Positions 10,524 through 20,789 of a stretch of DNA of 64,000 bases are shown piece after piece. Origin of the DNA: Gammaproteobacteria bacterium (GTDB taxonomy: Bacteria > Pseudomonadota > Gammaproteobacteria > Steroidobacterales > GCA-2729495); assembly GCA_024229935.1 (NCBI GenBank), contig JAAERX010000077.1, forward strand, positions 186,001-250,000, given 5' to 3'. The notes below the pieces were generated by a model, which searched no databases, was not told the DNA's origin, and saw only the letters and a program-made list of their open reading frames with translations. The translations under genes were made by a program, and so were the position numbers. Numbering within the stretch: position 1 is the stretch's first letter; each line of letters starts with the position of its first letter.

Positions 10524-12180
10524 AAAAATATCACAGATGACAGCGGATAACCTATTAAAAAGCCCCCGTCAGACGCCTGCATGGGCTCTACTGGAAAAAC
10601 ATGCTGCAGACTTGCAAGGCACAAGCCTGCAGACACTTCTTGATACCCCTGACCGCTATAGCAGTTGCTCCTTGCAACTAAATGAACTTTGCCTTGATTA
10701 TTCTCGTCAGCTAGTCACATCTGAGACCTTAAATCTGTTGTCAGAGCTGGCAGAGCAGACAGCTTTGGCCGAGCATATAGAATTAATGTTCAGTGGGGCG
10801 CACGTTAATTTAAGTGAGGACCGGGCAGCTTTGCACACCGCATTACGTGCGGCTGCTTCATCGAACATTACGCTGAATAATGAGGATATTTACCCGCTGG
10901 TTGAGACAGAGCGAGAGCGCTTTCTCAGCTTTGCTGATGCAGTCCGTGATGGCCAGCTTAAGGGTTACGGTGATACGCGTATTCGGCAGGTTATTAATAT
11001 TGGTATAGGTGGTTCTGACCTTGGTCCGCGCATGCTTAGTAGGGCGCTAGCAGTTGCTGATGGACCGGTGCAGGTGGATTTTGCGGCTGGACTGGATGGC
11101 ATAGAGTTGCAGGAGTTACTACACAAAGCCGACCCGGCTGCTACATTATTTATTATCTGTTCCAAAACATTTACCACGCTCGAAACACGTACTAATGCAG
11201 ATATGGCTCGGGCCTGGTTGTTACAACGCCTGCCGGAAGATGCTGTTGCGAGCAATTTTGCTGCAGTTTCTGTTAATCATTCCGCACTTGATGACTTTGG
11301 TATTGCCCCGGATGCTCGTTTTTGCATTTGGGATTGGGTTGGTGGGCGATACTCAGTCTGGTCTGCGATAGGGCTTGCTGTGGCAATGACAACTGGCAGT
11401 AAGGTGTTCCGTGAGCTGTTAGACGGTGCTGCACAAATGGATGAACATTTTCGTGTTACATCTTTTAGCAGCAACTTGCCGGTCATTACTGCCTTGCTGG
11501 GTATCTGGAATCAGAACTTTCTTGGGCTTGGGCAGAATGTAGTGCTGCCCTATGACCAGCGCCTTGAGTACCTGCCTGATTATTTGCAACAGCTGGTGAT
11601 GGAAAGTGAAGGGAAGGGGGTGCGGCGTGATGGTATGACCCTAGATCACACTACTGGCGGTGCGCTTTGGGGCGGCCCTGGCTCTAATGCCCAACATTCC
11701 TTTGCTCAGTGGCTTCAGCAGGGTAATGCATCGGCCTATATCACCTATATAGCTACGGCTAATGGTTCAGATGCTGCCTTGTCAGGTGCTCACCTGCTCT
11801 CACTTGCAAACATGATTGCTCAGGCAGAAACGCTGGCACGTGGCCAGGATGAAGCTGATGTTCGAGCAGGTCTCGCTGCAGATGGTCTTACGAGTGAGCA
11901 AATAAAATATCTGGCGCCACAAAAGGTTCATCCGGGCAATCGCCCATCCAGTATTATTCTTTTGCGCAGTCTTAGCCCTGCTAATCTGGGTATGTTGCTG
12001 GCGCTTTATGAGCATCAGGTTTATGTGCAGAGTGTGATCTGGGGGATTAATCCTTTTGATCAGTGGGGTGTTGAACTGGGCAAACTGCAGGCTAAAACCT
12101 ATGCTAGCGCACTCACAGATAAAGCCAAAGATGTATTGCCCGGTATAGGTGAACAGCTACTTAACTGGTCTGATACCTGA
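10516..12180 (+). CDS. pgi: Glucose-6-phosphate isomerase
   Basis: [60 protein letters not shown]; start codon overlaps the epimerase stop. Confidence 0.96.
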   Translation: MVKKISQMTADNLLKSPRQTPAWALLEKHAADLQGTSLQTLLDTPDRYSSCSLQLNELCLDYSRQLVTSETLNLLSELAEQTALAEHIELMFSGAHVNLSEDRAALHTALRAAASSNITLNNEDIYPLVETERERFLSFADAVRDGQLKGYGDTRIRQVINIGIGGSDLGPRMLSRALAVADGPVQVDFAAGLDGIELQELLHKADPAATLFIICSKTFTTLETRTNADMARAWLLQRLPEDAVASNFAAVSVNHSALDDFGIAPDARFCIWDWVGGRYSVWSAIGLAVAMTTGSKVFRELLDGAAQMDEHFRVTSFSSNLPVITALLGIWNQNFLGLGQNVVLPYDQRLEYLPDYLQQLVMESEGKGVRRDGMTLDHTTGGALWGGPGSNAQHSFAQWLQQGNASAYITYIATANGSDAALSGAHLLSLANMIAQAETLARGQDEADVRAGLAADGLTSEQIKYLAPQKVHPGNRPSSIILLRSLSPANLGMLLALYEHQVYVQSVIWGINPFDQWGVELGKLQAKTYASALTDKAKDVLPGIGEQLLNWSDT

Positions 12181-12284
12181 TCAGGCTAAAAACATGTTCG
12201 TAGTCGCGATACAGGGCGCTAATCAATACCAATAGCGGCTATAATTCTGCAAATTTTCTAAAAGTACGCTTAAGGTAGTCTGAA

Positions 12285-13610
12285 ATGAAAATTACATTTC
12301 ATGGGACAGGGTATGTAGGTCTGGTTACTGGAGCCTGTATTGCTGATACAGGTAATCACGTGATGTGTGTGGATGTAGATGCTGACAAGATCAGCAGTTT
12401 GCAGCAGGGTAACATACCCATTTACGAACCCGGTCTTGATGCCATTGTTCAGCGAAACTGTGGTAATGGCCGTCTCCAATTTACCACTGACATAGCTAAA
12501 GCCATCAGTTTTGCTGATGTACAGGTAATTGCAGTAGGAACCCCACCTGATGAAGATGGTTCAGCAGATATGCAGTATGTACTTGAGGTTGCTAATTCTA
12601 TTGGCTCTGAAATGGATAGCTACAAGGTTATAGTTAATAAATCTACTGTGCCGGTGGGTACTGCTGACAAGGTTCGGGAAATGGTTTCCAGTCAGCTTGC
12701 ACAGCGGGGTGTAGATTTAGATTTTGATGTGGTGTCAAACCCGGAGTTTCTAAAAGAAGGTGCGGCTGTCAATGATTTTATGAAGCCCGACCGGATTGTT
12801 GTTGGTACAGACAGTGATCGTGCTAAAGCCCTCATTAAGGAAATGTATGAGCCCTTTAATAGGAATCATAATCGTAGTATTTTTATGGATATTCGCTCAG
12901 CAGAACTGACCAAGTACGCTGCCAATGCCCTGCTTGCCACTAAGATCAGTTTTATAAATGAACTGGCGGGTATAGCTGATCGTATGGGTGCTGATATTGA
13001 GCAGGTACGTGTAGGTATAGGCTCAGATCCGCGTATAGGTTATGAGTTTATTTATCCTGGTTGTGGGTTTGGTGGGTCCTGCTTCCCTAAAGATGTGCGG
13101 GCGCTTGCACATGCCTCTGCAGAAATTGGTTTTGATGCTGAACTGATCAATGCAGTAGAAAGAGTTAATAACCGGCAAAAAGAAGTTGTCTTTGGCAAGC
13201 TGATGCAGCATTTTGATAATGACATTAAAGGTCGGACCGTCGCGCTGTGGGGGCTGGCGTTTAAGCCTAATACAGATGATATGCGGGAAGCTCCCAGCCG
13301 TAACTTAATGGAGGCTGTCTGGGCAGCAGGTGCCACTATTCAGGCTTATGATCCGGTAGCGATAGAGGAAGCTAAACGTATTTATGGCGACAGGCCAGAC
13401 CTTTTGTTGTGTGATTCGGCAGAGAGTGCGCTTAAATCAGCGGATGCCTTAGTAGTTGTTACTGAATGGCGTGAATTTCGTAGTCCGGATTTTGAGCAAA
13501 TGAAAATTGCTTTATCTGCTGCAGTTGTAATTGATGGGCGCAATATTTATGACCCGGCCCACATGCAGGAACTTGGCTTCAGCTATTATGCGATCGGGCG
13601 GGGCGCCTGA
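12285..13610 (+). CDS. ugd: UDP-glucose 6-dehydrogenase
   Basis: [73 protein letters not shown]. Confidence 0.96.
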   Translation: MKITFHGTGYVGLVTGACIADTGNHVMCVDVDADKISSLQQGNIPIYEPGLDAIVQRNCGNGRLQFTTDIAKAISFADVQVIAVGTPPDEDGSADMQYVLEVANSIGSEMDSYKVIVNKSTVPVGTADKVREMVSSQLAQRGVDLDFDVVSNPEFLKEGAAVNDFMKPDRIVVGTDSDRAKALIKEMYEPFNRNHNRSIFMDIRSAELTKYAANALLATKISFINELAGIADRMGADIEQVRVGIGSDPRIGYEFIYPGCGFGGSCFPKDVRALAHASAEIGFDAELINAVERVNNRQKEVVFGKLMQHFDNDIKGRTVALWGLAFKPNTDDMREAPSRNLMEAVWAAGATIQAYDPVAIEEAKRIYGDRPDLLLCDSAESALKSADALVVVTEWREFRSPDFEQMKIALSAAVVIDGRNIYDPAHMQELGFSYYAIGRGA

Positions 13611-13726
13611 TTTTTATGCTCTTCACCTTTGATCTGGTTGAACCTGAATGGCCCTGCCAAAATACTTTGTAAGCCCAGCCCGGTGCGGTTTTTTGCTACT
13701 AATTGAAGAAGGTCCCTGAACTAACC

Positions 13727-13954
13727 ATGTCAAACTTAACTCATAATAAAACCCTACAAAAATTTCAATTGCTTGGCATGGTTCTGACAATTTGCGCTCT
13801 GATTCTTAGTGTTGTTGTGGGTGTGTTCTGGCTGGTTTCACCAGAACTCAAGTTTATTGAGATGGGGCTTATGCTAAGTGCATTTTTGGGTGTATTTGGA
13901 TTTGTTATTCTTGGGAGCAGGGTGATATTTGGCTATAAGGGTGACCCGGAGTAA
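13727..13954 (+). CDS. Small two-TM membrane protein of unknown function
   Basis: 75-aa ORF with two hydrophobic segments; longer start at 13703 also possible. Confidence 0.5.
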   Translation: MSNLTHNKTLQKFQLLGMVLTICALILSVVVGVFWLVSPELKFIEMGLMLSAFLGVFGFVILGSRVIFGYKGDPE

Positions 13955-14261
13955 AAGGTTGAGCGGTCTTTTCCTGGATACTGGTTGCCAGTAATCATTA
14001 ATTGTAAGTCTTGTGTATTTAAGGATGTCCTGGAAAATATAGTAAATATTGTCATTATGTTGAGGGCTGGTCCGCAGAAAAGGGCTTTTTTTGGTCAGAT
14101 ACTGAAAATACTTGGCTAAATACATATGTATGAATAGAATCAACGGCTTCTTATTTTGTCTATGATTGGACTTTTGTGTAACGACTTCTGTCACTACGTG
14201 CGTATTTATAATCAAATACTATTAACCCTAGAAATGATTGCTGCTTGTCGAGAATTAATGA

Positions 14262-15104
14262 ATGAATGAAGCTGATATTGACTTGCCAGAGACTCGTATA
14301 GTTCCAGTAGCTTCCTGGGGGGGTATAGATTTAAGGGAAGTTTTTGAGTACCGGGATTTGCTGTACTTTATGATTTGGCGGGGGCTAAAGGTTCAGTATG
14401 CACAAAGTATAGGAGGCCTTGCATGGGCGCTTATTCAGCCTGCGATGCAGATCATTCTGTTTGCTGTTGTTTTTGGTGGGCTGCTTGGTTTGGATGCAGA
14501 TGGTCGTAATTACTTCCTGTTGGTGACATTGGCTGTTATTCCATGGAGTTACATGTCTTCAACGCTTGATGGAACCAGTCAGTGTCTGGTTACTAATTCA
14601 GCACTCATGGCAAAAGTCTATTTCCCTCGTGCTACGTTCCTGCTCATTCAGGTATTTGGCAACCTAGTGCCATTCCTTGTGTCGCAGGTTATCACCATTG
14701 CGGTAATGTTTTATTATCAGGTTCCCCTGACATCCCAGATATTTCTATTACCAGTTGTATTGCTACTTATGATGTTGGTTCCCCTGTCTATTGGGGTTTG
14801 GCTAGCTTCATTAGCTATTCGTTTTCGTGATTTCAGAATTGCTATGGGCATGGTTATGCGCATGCTTATCTATACAGTTCCGGTGATGTACCAGAGTGAT
14901 AAGATTCCTGATGATTTGCGTCAGTGGTACATCCTCAATCCTTTTGTTGGAGTAATAGAAGGCTTCCGTGCATGCTTTTTAGGCTATGACTATCCAATAC
15001 AGTGGGATTCATTACTGACAAGTGCCGTTATAACATCAGTTTTACTGATAAGCGGCTCAGTTTATTTTCGACGCATGGAGCGAGTCATTGTTGATGTCAT
15101 TTAA
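14262..15104 (+). CDS. ABC-2 type polysaccharide/O-antigen exporter permease (Wzm-like)
   Basis: LREVFEYRDLLYFMIWRGLKVQYAQSIGGLAWALIQPAMQIILFAVVFGGLLG; paired with ATPase. Confidence 0.93.
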   Translation: MNEADIDLPETRIVPVASWGGIDLREVFEYRDLLYFMIWRGLKVQYAQSIGGLAWALIQPAMQIILFAVVFGGLLGLDADGRNYFLLVTLAVIPWSYMSSTLDGTSQCLVTNSALMAKVYFPRATFLLIQVFGNLVPFLVSQVITIAVMFYYQVPLTSQIFLLPVVLLLMMLVPLSIGVWLASLAIRFRDFRIAMGMVMRMLIYTVPVMYQSDKIPDDLRQWYILNPFVGVIEGFRACFLGYDYPIQWDSLLTSAVITSVLLISGSVYFRRMERVIVDVI

Positions 15105-15119
15105 CAAAGGTATACGGCG

Positions 15120-16454
15120 ATGAAGGCTCTGAAGGTCGAGAATGTTAGTAAGCTTTATCGGCTTGGAAACTCCACAGATCTTGACGATACCAGTGCAAAC
15201 CCTGTTGTTCGTCTTCTCAAACGCCCACTAAACAATCTACGAAAATATCGCTCCTTGTATCGATTTTCAGATGAAGAGTTGAATAGTTCTGAGTCAAGAA
15301 AGGATATTTTATGGGCTCTTAATGATGTTTCATTTGAGGTTGATTCAGGTGAGGTGATTGGGTTGGTTGGTGCCAATGGTGCGGGTAAGTCGACCCTGCT
15401 TAAGGTGATTTCCCGAATTACCCCACCAACCAGAGGCATCTGCACAACACGAGGGCGACTCAGCTGTTTAATTGAAGTGGGAACTGGTTTCCACCCTGAA
15501 TTAACGGGCCGGGAAAATATTTACATGAGCAGTACCATCTTGGGTATGCGTAAGCGTGAAGTAGATGCCAAATTTGATGAAATTGTCGATTTTTCAGGGG
15601 TGGAAAAATTTATTGATACACCTGTTAAACGTTATTCGAGCGGTATGGCGGTACGTCTTGCATTTGCTGTAATGGCTCATCTTGAGCCAGAGATACTGGT
15701 TGTCGATGAGGTTTTGGCCGTTGGTGATGTAGAATTTCAACGTAAGTGCCTTAATAAAATGAGCAATGTAGGTAAGGACGGAAAAACTGTACTTTTTGTG
15801 TCTCATAATATGGCAGCGATCACACGTTTGTGTGACCGAGGTTTTCTGATGAAAGGTGGTCGTATTATTCAGGATGGCTCGGCTGCTGATATTGTGCACA
15901 GTCATGTGACTGCCGGGAGTCTGACGACGTCTTGGCGAGAGTGGCTTGATATTGCTGAGGCGCCAGGTGATGACAGTGTCCGGCTGCGTAGGGTTGGCAT
16001 TGTGACTGAGTCCGGAGTCGCGGCAGGTATGATCAATGCTCATGACCAGATTGGCATACAAATGGTATTTGATGTTTTGGAGGAAGGTCAGGTACTTAAC
16101 CCATATGTGACAGTGATCAGTGAAACAGGAATTGATTTATTTTCCAGTATAGATGCCGACAAACGGTATGAATCAGAATTCCGCAAGCCAGGACGTTATA
16201 CTGTAACGGCCTGGGTTCCTAAAGGGCTGCTTGCTGCAGGGACTCATTACGTCCGTGCTGTTATGCGTTCAGTAAAACGCCAATATCGCCCCTTTACTGA
16301 AAGGGATGTGATCTCATTCAACGTTCTTGATCCTGAAGGTGAAGCTATAGGCGCTGGCTGGTGGGAAGGGCGTCCGGGTGGTGTCATTCGCCCGAGTCTG
16401 AACTGGACTACAGAATATATATCTGCAGAAATGCTTATTGAAGGCCAGCTCTAG
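15120..16454 (+). CDS. Polysaccharide ABC transporter ATP-binding protein with C-terminal Wzt-like domain
   Basis: Walker A GANGAGKSTLL; RLSCLIEVGTGFHPELTGRENIYM; YSSGMAVRLAFAV; about 170-aa C-terminal extension. Confidence 0.93.
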   Translation: MKALKVENVSKLYRLGNSTDLDDTSANPVVRLLKRPLNNLRKYRSLYRFSDEELNSSESRKDILWALNDVSFEVDSGEVIGLVGANGAGKSTLLKVISRITPPTRGICTTRGRLSCLIEVGTGFHPELTGRENIYMSSTILGMRKREVDAKFDEIVDFSGVEKFIDTPVKRYSSGMAVRLAFAVMAHLEPEILVVDEVLAVGDVEFQRKCLNKMSNVGKDGKTVLFVSHNMAAITRLCDRGFLMKGGRIIQDGSAADIVHSHVTAGSLTTSWREWLDIAEAPGDDSVRLRRVGIVTESGVAAGMINAHDQIGIQMVFDVLEEGQVLNPYVTVISETGIDLFSSIDADKRYESEFRKPGRYTVTAWVPKGLLAAGTHYVRAVMRSVKRQYRPFTERDVISFNVLDPEGEAIGAGWWEGRPGGVIRPSLNWTTEYISAEMLIEGQL

Positions 16455-16463
16455 TAAGAATTT

Positions 16464-17846
16464 CTAGCGTATTTCTTTAAATTTATAGGTCAGGTTAAGC
16501 TGAAGGCTGTTTGATGTGGCTAGTCTTGAAGGTTCAACAAGACCTTTTTCTTGGAAACGTCGGCGATAGGTGTAAGTGCCGCTTACGCCCCACTTCCTTG
16601 TAAAAAGCCATGATAGAGATAAATTTCCCTGCAGATATCTTGTTTTTCTTTGAAAATTAGTCGGGTTACTTTCAGAGGCCAGAAAAATAGATTCCCGTTC
16701 CCATGCGTTTATATAGAGCTCACTTGTTAGACGCGGAGATAGTTTTACTTTGCCATTAAAGGTGAGTTGGTCTTTATCCTGTGGTGTGCCTTCCACACTG
16801 GGCTGTACGCTGCGTCGGGCGCTCAAATCAAACTCATACAATTCCATCCTTTTGTTAAAAGTAATGTTGTAGGAGGTGCTGTCATAGACAGTAGCAATCT
16901 CTTCTGAGGGGCCATCTGCGTTAGCTATTAACGTGTTGCCATTTGCATCTCTCCATTGCTGGGTTGAGTCAGATTGCTGTAGGCCATACCTAATTTTTAA
17001 GTTTGATGTTGAAGATACAGCAAATTGGTAATCAAATGACAGGGTTAAAGAATTTGTTTTATTCTTAGTAAATGCATTAACCAACCCCGGCGGCAAACCA
17101 TCATTGTCGCAGGGTGTGAATCTAGGTGGAGGAAGGGGAATAAATGGATTGAGGTTTAATATACAATTCTCACCTTTAGCTGTGCTGTCACTGTAATACC
17201 CTGATAAACCTACTTTCTGCCGGGTGCTAAGCGCATGACTATAAGCTGCATTTGCTGAATAGTTTTCTAAGTCTGACCGTCCTGTGTAATCCAGGTCGTA
17301 GTTTGTGACACCGGCATTAAAAGCCAGTTGGAATTGGTCTCGTTCAGTTATTGACCATGTAAAGTTAGGGCTTAGGGTAAAATTGTGTACGATGTCATCT
17401 TCCCTAAAGTTGCGAGAACCGTCTTGTGCTATTGAGTTGTCGTCACTCAAAACACTTTCCTGGCTTGCACTAAATGATAAGCCCCAAGTTATAGTTTGGC
17501 GAATGTATTGAGAGCGACCAATTATGTAATAACCCGTGTTTTCCAGGTCTTTATTTTTCTTGTCAGGGTAGAAGCTGCGAGTTACTCGAGGGGTGAGGGT
17601 GAACCTACTGTTACCTGATGTTCGCGTAATGTCCATTTCATAGGTAGCTAATAAACTAAATAAACTCGGCTGCTCACGATCATCTGACTGCAACGTTGGG
17701 TTTTCTCTGTAAAAAGATGAAACAGATGCTTTGGAGCCCCAATCCCATGCACTTGCATCCACTGTGCTGTAATGAAATAACAGTGGAAATAAAAATGTAC
17801 ATGTTTGTGCAAGTTTGTACAGGTTTTGGTGTGACCGGAAAAACAT
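16464..17846 (-). CDS. Outer-membrane beta-barrel protein of the EPS/PEP-CTERM-associated type
   Basis: N-terminal hydrophobic leader, alternating beta-strand pattern, terminal LQLNLTYKFKEIR; adjacent to OPX gene. Confidence 0.7.
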   Translation of the reverse strand: MFFRSHQNLYKLAQTCTFLFPLLFHYSTVDASAWDWGSKASVSSFYRENPTLQSDDREQPSLFSLLATYEMDITRTSGNSRFTLTPRVTRSFYPDKKNKDLENTGYYIIGRSQYIRQTITWGLSFSASQESVLSDDNSIAQDGSRNFREDDIVHNFTLSPNFTWSITERDQFQLAFNAGVTNYDLDYTGRSDLENYSANAAYSHALSTRQKVGLSGYYSDSTAKGENCILNLNPFIPLPPPRFTPCDNDGLPPGLVNAFTKNKTNSLTLSFDYQFAVSSTSNLKIRYGLQQSDSTQQWRDANGNTLIANADGPSEEIATVYDSTSYNITFNKRMELYEFDLSARRSVQPSVEGTPQDKDQLTFNGKVKLSPRLTSELYINAWERESIFLASESNPTNFQRKTRYLQGNLSLSWLFTRKWGVSGTYTYRRRFQEKGLVEPSRLATSNSLQLNLTYKFKEIR

Positions 17847-17887
17847 TATCAGTTGGCGACTATATACGGGTGTTTGAGCCGTGTCCG

Positions 17888-18475
17888 TTAGGGTACAACA
17901 ACAACATCACCTGCTTGCAGCTGGATATTTTGTTCCAGACGCTTACCTTTTTCTATATCCCCATATCTAAAGGGAATTGATTTCTGGCCAGTAGGAGTGC
18001 GACGTAATATGGATATATTATTCAGGTCTGCATAAGGGGTTGCCCCGCCAGCAACCGCGAGCGCCTGAACTATATCAATATGTGGGTTGACAATAATTTC
18101 ACCAGGCCTTGCTACCTGGCCAATTACATAGATTTTATTACCGTTTATCTGCATTACAGAAACACTAACCACAAGGTCAGGGATATAGCGCGATAAACGT
18201 TTGGCTACCTGTTCCCTGACTTCCTCAATACTGCGACCGCTAGCAGTGATATCGCCAGTCAGTGGAAATGAAAATTTACCGTCAGGCCGAATAAGGACTT
18301 CCTTTTGCAAATCTTCCTCTTTCCAGACCGAGATTAAAATGATGTCGCCTGGGTTTAATCGGTAGTCATCACTTGAGACTGATGGTGCAGGCGAGTTGGT
18401 TTCCTGTGCGCAGACGATAGATCCCATAAATGAGAAAATTATCACGATTATGCTGCTAACTACTTGCTTATACAT
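17888..18475 (-). CDS. Polysaccharide export protein (Wza/OPX family)
   Basis: YRLNPGDIILISVWKEEDLQKEVLIRPDGKFSFPLTGDITASGRSIEEVREQVAKRLSRYIPDLVVSV; signal-peptide start at 18475 favoured. Confidence 0.92.
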   Translation of the reverse strand: MYKQVVSSIIVIIFSFMGSIVCAQETNSPAPSVSSDDYRLNPGDIILISVWKEEDLQKEVLIRPDGKFSFPLTGDITASGRSIEEVREQVAKRLSRYIPDLVVSVSVMQINGNKIYVIGQVARPGEIIVNPHIDIVQALAVAGGATPYADLNNISILRRTPTGQKSIPFRYGDIEKGKRLEQNIQLQAGDVVVVP

Positions 18476-18608
18476 TATTTTATCTCTGCTTGTGTTGGCC
18501 AGTAATTCATATCGAGCGGGGGATATTACGCGAAAAGCCCAAACTTCGCTGCAAACCAGTTCGCACTCGCAAAACTGCAGGGCGGGTGATGCGGTGCAGT
18601 ATAATAAT

Positions 18609-18650
18609 ATCACTACAATTAATTAGGTAATCACTACAATCAATTAGGTA
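18609..18650. repeat. 21-bp tandem direct repeat x2 in divergent intergenic region
   Basis: ATCACTACAATTAATTAGGTA / ATCACTACAATCAATTAGGTA (one mismatch), directly adjacent. Confidence 0.9.
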
Positions 18651-18718
18651 TGGCTAGTTCTGTTTGTTAATTGGTTTTAAACTATACGTGGTTGATGAAT
18701 TGTTGTTTAGTGCTGCGA

Positions 18719-18734
18719 TGTGACAAGTTTCACG
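18719..18734. promoter_or_regulatory. Candidate CRP/FNR-family binding palindrome
   Basis: TGTGA-CAAGTT-TCACG versus TGTGA-N6-TCACA, about 80 bp upstream of the WecA-like gene. Confidence 0.5.
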
Positions 18735-18813
18735 TAATTTACGTTCAGGATGTAACATAGTTCATCGACTGCAAATTCATCAGTTTTCATATATTACTTA
18801 AATATATATATCA

Positions 18814-20010
18814 ATGAATCTTCTAGGTCCAATTTTGGCGTTCGCCACCACAGCGGTTCTTATCGTGCTGCTTAGACCTTTGGCAAAAGCTATTGGCCTT
18901 GTTGATATCCCCTCTGGCCGGAAAAATCATGCAGGTAATATACCGCTTATTGGCGGGCTGGCCATATTTTTTGGTGTGCTGATATCAATTTTTGTGCATG
19001 AAAAATTTATACCTTCAGAAGCATTAACAACTTCACCGCTACCTTCTTTTTTTCTTGCTGGCTTCATTCTTCTGGTTGTTGGTGCGCTGGATGATTATCG
19101 TCCTATGCCTGCATCAGTCCGGTTATTGGCGCAGGTTATTGCCAGCCTGGTTATGATTTATGGTGGTGGAACTGTATTAACAGATCTTGGCTATCTTAGT
19201 TTCAACAGTACCCCCTTAGCGCTGGGCATGCTAGCTGTGCCATTTACTGTATTTGCATGTCTTGGCGTAATAAATGCCATGAACATGTGTGACGGGCTTG
19301 ATGGTTTAAGCGGTAGCATGGCATTGATCGCTCTGCTTGGTTTCGGCATTGCAAATACCCTGTGGGGTGACATGGGGAATCAGTATCTGATAGTGGCATT
19401 TGCCGCATGTGTCGCCAGTTTTTTAATGTTTAATTTGCGTACTCTGTGGTTCTCGAATGCCTGGGTTTTTCTTGGTGATGCGGGCAGCATGTTTCTGGGT
19501 ATGGCCTTGTCATGGATGGCCATTAGTCTGTCGCAGGGTGCTGAAAGGGCTATTACCCCAGCTTCTGCGCTCTGGTTTCTGATGCTGCCCGTCTATGATG
19601 CTGTGTGCATGATGGTGCGACGAATTCTAAAGAAGCATTCGCCATTTGCGGCTGACCGTGAACACCTTCATCATATTTTCCTGCTGGCAGGTTTTTCGGT
19701 AGGTGAGACTGTCACGCTCATGTCAGGTATTGCTGTTGCTGGTGTTGTAGTCGGCTTAGGTAGTATCTATTTTCAACTTCCTGATTTATTAGTGGCAGTA
19801 TTATTTCTCAGTGGAGGCGGACTTTACTACTTTGCTGTCAGCCGGGCCTGGCGGGTTATGCGATTCCTGAGTCGCTCAATATGCCGTCGTAAGCAGATTG
19901 AACGAAGGTCCCCCATCGCTCGCAGGAAAGGTTTAAATGTTAATTATACTGGACCGGAACGAAGGTCTAATATTGATCGCCGTCAGGAATCTATACGTCG
20001 TACTAATTAA
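18814..20010 (+). CDS. Undecaprenyl-phosphate sugar-1-phosphate transferase (WecA/TagO family)
   Basis: VDIPSGRKNHAGNIPLIGGLAIFFG; NAMNMCDGLDGLSGSMALIAL; FLGDAGSMFLGM; DREHLHHIFLLAG. Confidence 0.93.
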   Translation: MNLLGPILAFATTAVLIVLLRPLAKAIGLVDIPSGRKNHAGNIPLIGGLAIFFGVLISIFVHEKFIPSEALTTSPLPSFFLAGFILLVVGALDDYRPMPASVRLLAQVIASLVMIYGGGTVLTDLGYLSFNSTPLALGMLAVPFTVFACLGVINAMNMCDGLDGLSGSMALIALLGFGIANTLWGDMGNQYLIVAFAACVASFLMFNLRTLWFSNAWVFLGDAGSMFLGMALSWMAISLSQGAERAITPASALWFLMLPVYDAVCMMVRRILKKHSPFAADREHLHHIFLLAGFSVGETVTLMSGIAVAGVVVGLGSIYFQLPDLLVAVLFLSGGGLYYFAVSRAWRVMRFLSRSICRRKQIERRSPIARRKGLNVNYTGPERRSNIDRRQESIRRTN

Positions 20011-20027
20011 CCTAATCAATTTTTAGG

Positions 20028-20696
20028 TTAATGGCTTTGTGAGATCCATGCGCTGCTAACTATAAGTTCACTGTTTTTATAGTAGCGCCCCTGTAACTTA
20101 TCAACCAGAGATGCATCAAAGTTTTCGCTGTGTGATTGAGCACTGAAGCTTGCATCCTGTTCATGCAGCACTATTTCCATTTCCTGAAAGTCTACAAAGC
20201 AATTAACCAGTGGGTAAATACATTTGTAAACAGCTTCTTTAATGCTGAATAGCAGCTTTGCATGTTCATTAATTATATAGGTCGATTGTTCTTCAGGGCG
20301 GCAGATCATTTTTGCTACCTCAGGGCTTAGTGTTTCTGCGGATTCAATGTCCAGGCCTATGCCCGTTATTACTGAGCGGTAAGCAATAACTGCAGCAGCA
20401 TGGCCACCACTATGGCTGATGCTGCCACAGATGTTATTCGGCCAGACTGGGGCACGATCAGGCCCTTTTGGTATTGCTGTCATGGGTAGATTCAACTGTT
20501 GCATTGCCTGATGCGCACAGTATCTGCCGTGTGTGAATTCCAGCAGACGTTTCTTGATCATATTGTGAGTACAGTCCGCTTCAGCAGGCAGTAAGCTCGC
20601 ATGCTCGGGTAGGGCCCTTGAGTAATGCGCTGCGATATCTTTTGGAAACAGGCTTAGCAGCTGGATGTCTGTATTTGGGATAATGTTGCTGTTCAT
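20028..20696 (-). CDS. 4'-phosphopantetheinyl transferase (EntD/Sfp-like)
   Basis: GSISHSGGHAAAVIAYRSVITGIGLDIESAETL; FSIKEAVYKCIYPL. Confidence 0.9.
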   Translation of the reverse strand: MNSNIIPNTDIQLLSLFPKDIAAHYSRALPEHASLLPAEADCTHNMIKKRLLEFTHGRYCAHQAMQQLNLPMTAIPKGPDRAPVWPNNICGSISHSGGHAAAVIAYRSVITGIGLDIESAETLSPEVAKMICRPEEQSTYIINEHAKLLFSIKEAVYKCIYPLVNCFVDFQEMEIVLHEQDASFSAQSHSENFDASLVDKLQGRYYKNSELIVSSAWISQSH

Positions 20697-20789
20697 ATGT
20701 TGCAGTTTGCCGAAAGACAGCCGCTTCTGCCAATGCATGTGCCTGCTCTGCTAGAATTGCCCGCCCTGACAAGATCTGGCCGAGTAAAT

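Noticed and set aside
12233-12260. Possible sigma-54 -24/-12 element upstream of ugd (CGGCTATAATTCTGCA)
   Set aside because: GG-N10-GC spacing is right but the flanking consensus is poor, and the same bases contain a better sigma-70 TATAAT.
13955-14261. AT-rich 307-bp gap before the ABC exporter as a possible hidden gene
   Set aside because: Only a very short ORF (MLRAGPQKRAFFGQILKILG) without a convincing RBS; best explained as an operon promoter region.
18480-18500. Possible sigma-54 promoter for the OPX gene (minus strand TGGCCAACACAAGCA)
   Set aside because: GG-GC spacing is 9 rather than 10 and it lies too close to the start codon.
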